From positions 2,914,001 through 2,978,000 of the forward strand of contig NZ_CP085301.1 in NCBI RefSeq assembly GCF_020700235.1: DNA of 64,000 nucleotides, in the 5' to 3' direction. A program made the translations under genes and the position numbers. Origin of the DNA: Haladaptatus pallidirubidus (lineage in GTDB: Archaea > Halobacteriota > Halobacteria > Halobacteriales > Haladaptataceae). Every line of letters begins with the position of its first letter. The first letter of the stretch is position 1. Below are positions 60,011 to 64,000 of the stretch, piece by piece. The notes beneath the pieces were generated by a model. It worked only from the letters and a program-made list of their open reading frames with translations, ran no database searches and had not been told where the DNA came from.

Positions 60011-61366
60011 ATGACCCGTAGCGAGAACGCGCGCTTGCTATCCCAGCAAGCGCGCCGTGAGTCGAACGCGCGGACGTATCCCCGCCACCTTCCGATTGCT
60101 ATCCGGCGAGCGAACGGCGTCGAAATCGAGGATGCGGACGGCAACGTCTACTACGACTGTCTGGCGGGCGCGGGAACTCTCACTCTCGGGCACAACCATC
60201 CCGTCGTCGTGCAGGCAATCGAACAATTGCTTGACGCGGAAGCGCCGCTTCACACGCTCGACATCACGACGCCGACGAAAGAGCGTTTCGTGGACGCGCT
60301 GTTCGATAGCCTTCCGGACGAGCTTTCCGAGTCGGCGCGGGTGCAGTTCTGTAGCCCCGCCGGAACCGACGCCATCGAAGCGGCGCTGAAGCTCGTCAAA
60401 ACTGCCACCAGGAATCGCTCCCTTCTCGCATTTCAGGGCGGCTATCACGGGATGACGCACGGTGCGCTCTCCCTGATGGGTAACACCGACCCGAAGGAAT
60501 CTGTTCCGGGCACGATGCCCGACGTGCATCACCTTCCGTTCCCCTCGGACTACCGCTGTCCGTTCGGCATCGGTGGCGAATCCGGCCATCGAACGGCGAG
60601 CCGGTACGTCGAACACGTCCTCTCCGACCCGGAAAGCGGTATCGTCGACCCGGCGGGAATGGTGCTCGAACTCGTGCAAGGCGAAGGCGGCGCGATTCCC
60701 GCACCCGACGACTGGACGCGAGAAATTCGGCGGATGACCCGCGAACGCGACATTCCGCTCGTCGTGGATGAAATCCAGACCGGACTCGGCCGCACGGGCG
60801 AACTGTACGCCTTCGAACACGCCGACATCGTCCCCGACGTGGTGACGCTCTCGAAGGCGGTCGGCGGCGGATTGCCGCTTTCGGTGGTCGTCTACAAGGA
60901 AGAGTTGGACGTGTGGGAACCCGGTGCCCACGCCGGAACGTTCCGCGGCGACCAACTGGCGATGGCGGCGGGACGGGCGACCATCGAGTACGTCCTCGAA
61001 AACGACCTCGCGTCCCACGCCGAAACGATGGGCGACAGGCTCAGGAATCATCTCGAAGAAACCCAAGCGACGTTCGACTGCGTCGGCGACGTTCGCGGAC
61101 GGGGCCTGATGCTCGGCGCGGAAATCGTCGATACCTCGGCCGAGCCGGACGACCTCGGGAACCATCCGACCCACGCCGACCTCGCCTCGGAAATCCGCGC
61201 CGAATGTTTCGAGCGCGGACTCATCGTGGAACTGGGCGGGCGCGACAGCAGTACCGTCCGATTCCTGCCACCGCTCATCGTCACGAAGGACGACGTGGAC
61301 GCCATCGCCGACCGTTTCTACGACGCGGTCGGCACCGCGGTTCGACGGGAGGCGACTGCCGCATGA
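60011..61366 (+). CDS. Class III aminotransferase, diaminobutyrate-2-oxoglutarate type (siderophore operon)
   Basis: 451 residues, PLP-dependent fold type I: FCSPAGTDAIEAALKLVK, QGGYHGMTHGALSLMGN, VDEIQTGLGRTGELYAF (Asp binding PLP), TLSKAVGGGLPLS (Schiff-base Lys). With the decarboxylase and IucA/IucC gene behind it, it should transfer nitrogen to aspartate semialdehyde to give 2,4-diaminobutyrate, the precursor of 1,3-diaminopropane. First gene of the operon and directly under the iron boxes. Its stop overlaps the next start by 4 bp. Confidence 0.88.
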   Translation: MTRSENARLLSQQARRESNARTYPRHLPIAIRRANGVEIEDADGNVYYDCLAGAGTLTLGHNHPVVVQAIEQLLDAEAPLHTLDITTPTKERFVDALFDSLPDELSESARVQFCSPAGTDAIEAALKLVKTATRNRSLLAFQGGYHGMTHGALSLMGNTDPKESVPGTMPDVHHLPFPSDYRCPFGIGGESGHRTASRYVEHVLSDPESGIVDPAGMVLELVQGEGGAIPAPDDWTREIRRMTRERDIPLVVDEIQTGLGRTGELYAFEHADIVPDVVTLSKAVGGGLPLSVVVYKEELDVWEPGAHAGTFRGDQLAMAAGRATIEYVLENDLASHAETMGDRLRNHLEETQATFDCVGDVRGRGLMLGAEIVDTSAEPDDLGNHPTHADLASEIRAECFERGLIVELGGRDSSTVRFLPPLIVTKDDVDAIADRFYDAVGTAVRREATAA

Positions 61367-62916
61367 ACGAACCGCCGGAACACTGTTCGAAATCGCCTTC
61401 AGAATCGACCGAATCCGCGGACGACGCAGGCTCCGACGAAACCACGGAATCGCTGTTTTTAGGCGGTGAAGGCGGCGAAAATGCGTATCGAACCGCGATG
61501 GAGCGAACGACGGACGCGGTTCTCGATGCGTTCGTGGAGAACGCAGACCCCTATTCGGGCGCCAGTCCGGAAGCGCTCCGCGAGGAGTTCTCCGAGATGG
61601 AGATGATTCCGGAAACGGGCGAAGGATTGGCGTCGGCGCTTGAATCCGCCGAACCGGTTCTCCGAAATTCGGTCGGCGTTTCGAATCCACGGTGTCTCGC
61701 GCACCTACACTGCCCGCCGATGGTTTCGGGACTCGCCGCGGAGGCGATGCTGTCCGCGACGAATCAGTCGATGGATTCGTGGGACCAGAGTCCGGCGGCG
61801 ACGCTGCTCGAAATCCGGATGGTCGAGGAACTCTGCGACCTGTTCGGTTACGACGATTCCGGTGACGGCGTGTTCACCTCCGGCGGCACGCAGTCGAACT
61901 TCATGGGTCTGCTGTTGGCCCGCGAACGCTTCGCCACGGAGCGATTCGGCACCGACGTAACGCAGTCTGGATTGCCACACCGCGCGAAAGCCATGCGAAT
62001 CCTCTGCTCGGAGGAAGCCCACTTCACTGCCGAACAGGCCGCCGCCCACCTCGGATTGGGCGAGAACGCGGTCGTCACCGTCGAATCGAACGACGACCGG
62101 GAGATGTGTCTCGACGCGCTCGACCGAACCCTGGCCGAGTTGGACGAGCGCGAACTGCTCCCGTTCGCGCTCGTCGGTACCGCGGGGACGACCGATTTCG
62201 GAAGCATCGACCCTCTCGACGAACTCGCGGAGCGGGCCGAGGAGCACAACCTGTGGTTCCACGTCGATGCGGCCTACGGCGGCGCGCTGGCGCTGTCAGA
62301 CCGCCACCGGGAACTGCTGTCGGGCATCGAGCGAGCAGACTCCCTGGCGGTCGATTTCCACAAGCTGTTCTACCAGCCGATTAGCTGCGGCGCGTTCCTC
62401 CTGCGCGACGGCTCGCAGTACGAGCACATCGCGCGAAACGCCTCGTACCTCAATCCGAAGGGTGCCTCCGCGCCGAACCTCGTCGCCAAATCAGTGCAGA
62501 CGACGCGGCGGTTCAACGCGCTGAAACCGTTCGTCTCCTTCCGCGCGCTGGGTCGGGACGGATTCGGCGCGCTGGTCGATGCCACGATTGCTCTCGCGGA
62601 CGACGTTGCGGAACTGCTCGCCGCCAATTCGTCGTTCGAATTGGTCGCCGAACCGACGATAAACGCGGTCGTGTTCCGGTATCGTCCCCACAGAATGAGC
62701 GACGAGCGACTGAGCTGGTTGAACGAGGCGATACGCGAATCGCTCCTGCGGGAGGGCGACGCCGTGGTCGCCCGAACCGAGGTGGACGGCGTCACCGCGC
62801 TGAAGTTCACCCTGCTCAACCCGCGTACGACGCTCGCAGATGTCGCCGACATCCTCGACGCAATCCAACGACGCGGCGGTTCTCTCAGTACGGTTTTCCC
62901 GGAGGTGTCGCGATGA
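61363..62916 (+). CDS. PLP-dependent decarboxylase, L-2,4-diaminobutyrate type (siderophore operon)
   Basis: 517 residues from ATG 61363; a longer open frame from 60913 overlaps the aminotransferase out of frame. HVDAAYGGALALSD, then SLAVDFHKLFYQPISCGAFL with the PLP Lys in HK (about 330), and TGSNFMG-like GGTQSNFMGLLLA place it in the group II decarboxylases. With the aminotransferase before it, 2,4-diaminobutyrate to 1,3-diaminopropane is the likely reaction. The N-terminal 35 residues are Ser/Glu-rich and disordered. ATGA overlaps on both sides. Confidence 0.88.
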   Translation: MNEPPEHCSKSPSESTESADDAGSDETTESLFLGGEGGENAYRTAMERTTDAVLDAFVENADPYSGASPEALREEFSEMEMIPETGEGLASALESAEPVLRNSVGVSNPRCLAHLHCPPMVSGLAAEAMLSATNQSMDSWDQSPAATLLEIRMVEELCDLFGYDDSGDGVFTSGGTQSNFMGLLLARERFATERFGTDVTQSGLPHRAKAMRILCSEEAHFTAEQAAAHLGLGENAVVTVESNDDREMCLDALDRTLAELDERELLPFALVGTAGTTDFGSIDPLDELAERAEEHNLWFHVDAAYGGALALSDRHRELLSGIERADSLAVDFHKLFYQPISCGAFLLRDGSQYEHIARNASYLNPKGASAPNLVAKSVQTTRRFNALKPFVSFRALGRDGFGALVDATIALADDVAELLAANSSFELVAEPTINAVVFRYRPHRMSDERLSWLNEAIRESLLREGDAVVARTEVDGVTALKFTLLNPRTTLADVADILDAIQRRGGSLSTVFPEVSR

Positions 62917-64000
62917 CGGCACCGGAGACGAAGGCGCAGTCGGACGCCGCCGCCGAATCGGCGACGATTCACGCCTTCCTGAACTGTTATCTCCGAGAAA
63001 CCGGCGCGTACGACGTGGTTTCGGACGAAGCCGCCGAGGCTGGCGAGGCGATTCTGTTCGAACTGCCGATTCTCGGAATCGCCATTCGGGCACCGCTGTC
63101 GTACCGCTCCCCCACCGGACGACATCTGTTCGACCTTCCGGTTCGATTCCAAGCGAGCGAGGGATGGCTCGACCTCGATTACGCCACGCTCGCCGGTCTC
63201 GTAATCAAGGAACTGTTCCTCGCGCGAGGCGGCGACCACGTCGGAGACGAGCTGCTCTCCCGCGTGTTGTCGAGCAAGAACAGAATCGAGCGATTCGTCT
63301 CGGCGCGCGAAAACGACCGCGACCGACTGTACGGCACCGACTTCGAATTCCTGCACGCGGAGCAGTCGTTGATTTTCGGCCACCTGCTCCACCCGACGCC
63401 GAAAAGCCGAGAAGGAATCGCGGAGCGAAATGCGGAAACCTACGCGCCGGAACTGCGAGGGTCGTTTTCGCTCCATTACTTCCGGGGCGACCCCGACATC
63501 GTGGCGCAGGACTCCGCTAGCGACGAGCGCGCCGACGAGTGGGTGAAAGCCGAACTGCGGAACGATTCCGCGATCGCGGAATCGTTCCGCGAGAAGCACG
63601 TCGAAAGCGACGACGTGCTGATTCCGGTGCATCCGTGGCAGGCGAAACACTTGCTCGACCAACCGCACGTCGAATCCCTGCTGGCGGACGGCCGTCTTCA
63701 GCACCTCGGAAGCCGCGGGAAACCGTACTTCCCCACGTCGTCTGTTCGAACGCTCTACAGTCCGGAATCGTCGTTCATGGTGAAGGGGTCGCTCGCGGTG
63801 AACATCACAAACTCGGAGCGCACGAACAAGCGACCGGAACTGGAGCGCGGCGTGGCCATCACCGAACTGCTGAACACGGAACTCGGGTCGGAACTCCGGT
63901 CGCGTTTCCCGGACTTCGGCGTGGTGCGCGACCCGGCCTATCTGACGGTCGATGCGGGGCCGGGATCAGAATCCGGATTCGAGGTCGTCCTGCGTGAAAA
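62913..64000 (+). CDS. IucA/IucC-family siderophore synthetase (3' truncated by window)
   Basis: At least 362 residues, continuing past the window. SD GGAGGTG at 62901-62907, then ATG 62913 within the ATGA overlap. NIS-synthetase landmarks are present: HAEQSLIFGHLLHPTPKSRE, IPVHPWQAKHLLDQ, TSSVRTLYSPESSFMVKGSL and NITNSERTNKRPELERGV. It activates a carboxylate such as citrate with ATP and joins it to a diamine-derived hydroxamate, building an aerobactin/schizokinen-type siderophore. The second synthetase and the monooxygenase/acetyltransferase are expected downstream. Confidence 0.92.
   Translation, partial: MTAPETKAQSDAAAESATIHAFLNCYLRETGAYDVVSDEAAEAGEAILFELPILGIAIRAPLSYRSPTGRHLFDLPVRFQASEGWLDLDYATLAGLVIKELFLARGGDHVGDELLSRVLSSKNRIERFVSARENDRDRLYGTDFEFLHAEQSLIFGHLLHPTPKSREGIAERNAETYAPELRGSFSLHYFRGDPDIVAQDSASDERADEWVKAELRNDSAIAESFREKHVESDDVLIPVHPWQAKHLLDQPHVESLLADGRLQHLGSRGKPYFPTSSVRTLYSPESSFMVKGSLAVNITNSERTNKRPELERGVAITELLNTELGSELRSRFPDFGVVRDPAYLTVDAGPGSESGFEVVLRE
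63557..63590. repeat. Perfect 34-bp palindrome inside the IucA/IucC gene
   Basis: The left half is GCGGAACGATTCCGCGA (63557-63573); 63574-63590 is its exact reverse complement, with no spacer. Every one of the 17 base pairs matches. It encodes part of LRNDSAIAESFREKH, in frame. A palindrome of this length is far from chance for a specified position. Confidence 0.95.

Noticed and set aside
1..64000. CRISPR arrays, insertion sequences, rRNA genes, origin
   Set aside because: No regularly spaced repeats, transposase motifs, rRNA sequence or Orc1/Cdc6 gene found.

Overview
The window is haloarchaeal (class Halobacteria) chromosomal DNA. The predicted proteins are strongly acidic, coding DNA is GC-rich while promoters are AT-rich with TATA boxes, many secreted proteins carry Tat signals (several with lipoboxes), and there is a CdrL-CdrS-FtsZ2 cell-division locus, an archaeal NcsA tRNA thiolase, a Bat-type sensor/regulator and many haloarchaea-only small proteins. 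The moderate GC would suit a genus such as Haladaptatus, but the sequence alone does not settle the genus. One tRNA (Tyr, GTA) is present. I see no CRISPR array, rRNA gene, replication origin or intact insertion sequence.

Layout. 1-8.4 kb: end of a ThiN-domain gene, a cytosolic Cys-rich copper-binding protein, a membrane-anchored arylsulfotransferase-like propeller, mutS, a Tat-exported subtilase and a PQQ-propeller lipoprotein. 8.4-13.7 kb: a broken PQQ-propeller gene, ncsA, a small hypothetical gene and a third PQQ propeller. 13.7-16 kb: ftsZ2, a 59-residue cdrS and cdrL (all minus strand), with two near-identical palindromes in the cdrS promoter region, then tRNA-Tyr. 16-19.3 kb: an SLC13/TrkA-C permease and a creatinase-like M24 protein. 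19.3-24.4 kb: an accessory patch with an ABC-ATPase remnant, a DUF7504-like + CHAT-protease pair, a 43-residue DUF7503-like membrane peptide, a winged-helix regulator, a possible decayed gene and a frameshifted HD hydrolase.

24.5-36.7 kb is centred on peptide use: creatininase-family hydrolase, M28 peptidase, TldD/PmbA-family protein, a complete Dpp/Opp ABC transporter (binding protein, two permeases, two ATPases) and, further on, an M42 aminopeptidase. The binding protein appears circularly permuted relative to family 5 binding proteins. 37-49 kb holds an EamA transporter, a double-domain KaiC-like ATPase, a DUF35/thiolase pair, a run of four zinc-ribbon genes, MscS, an acyl-CoA synthetase and small hypotheticals. 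49-54 kb is rich in Tat-exported proteins (DUF4397, right-handed beta-helix, one unknown). 54-59.7 kb has a zinc alcohol/formaldehyde dehydrogenase, a LOR/SDH (TIGR00300) protein, a PAS-PAS-GAF-GAF-Bat regulator and a DUF7344-like HTH. 60-64 kb is the start of a hydroxamate siderophore operon (aminotransferase, decarboxylase, IucA/IucC synthetase) behind two DtxR-type palindromes, which implies iron repression.

Most promising leads: the CHAT protease/DUF7504/DUF7503 module with a mosaic 3' end, the permuted peptide-binding protein, the paired operators at cdrS-ftsZ2, and a perfect 34-bp palindrome inside the siderophore synthetase gene. At least three genes are clearly broken (PQQ propeller, HD hydrolase, ABC ATPase).
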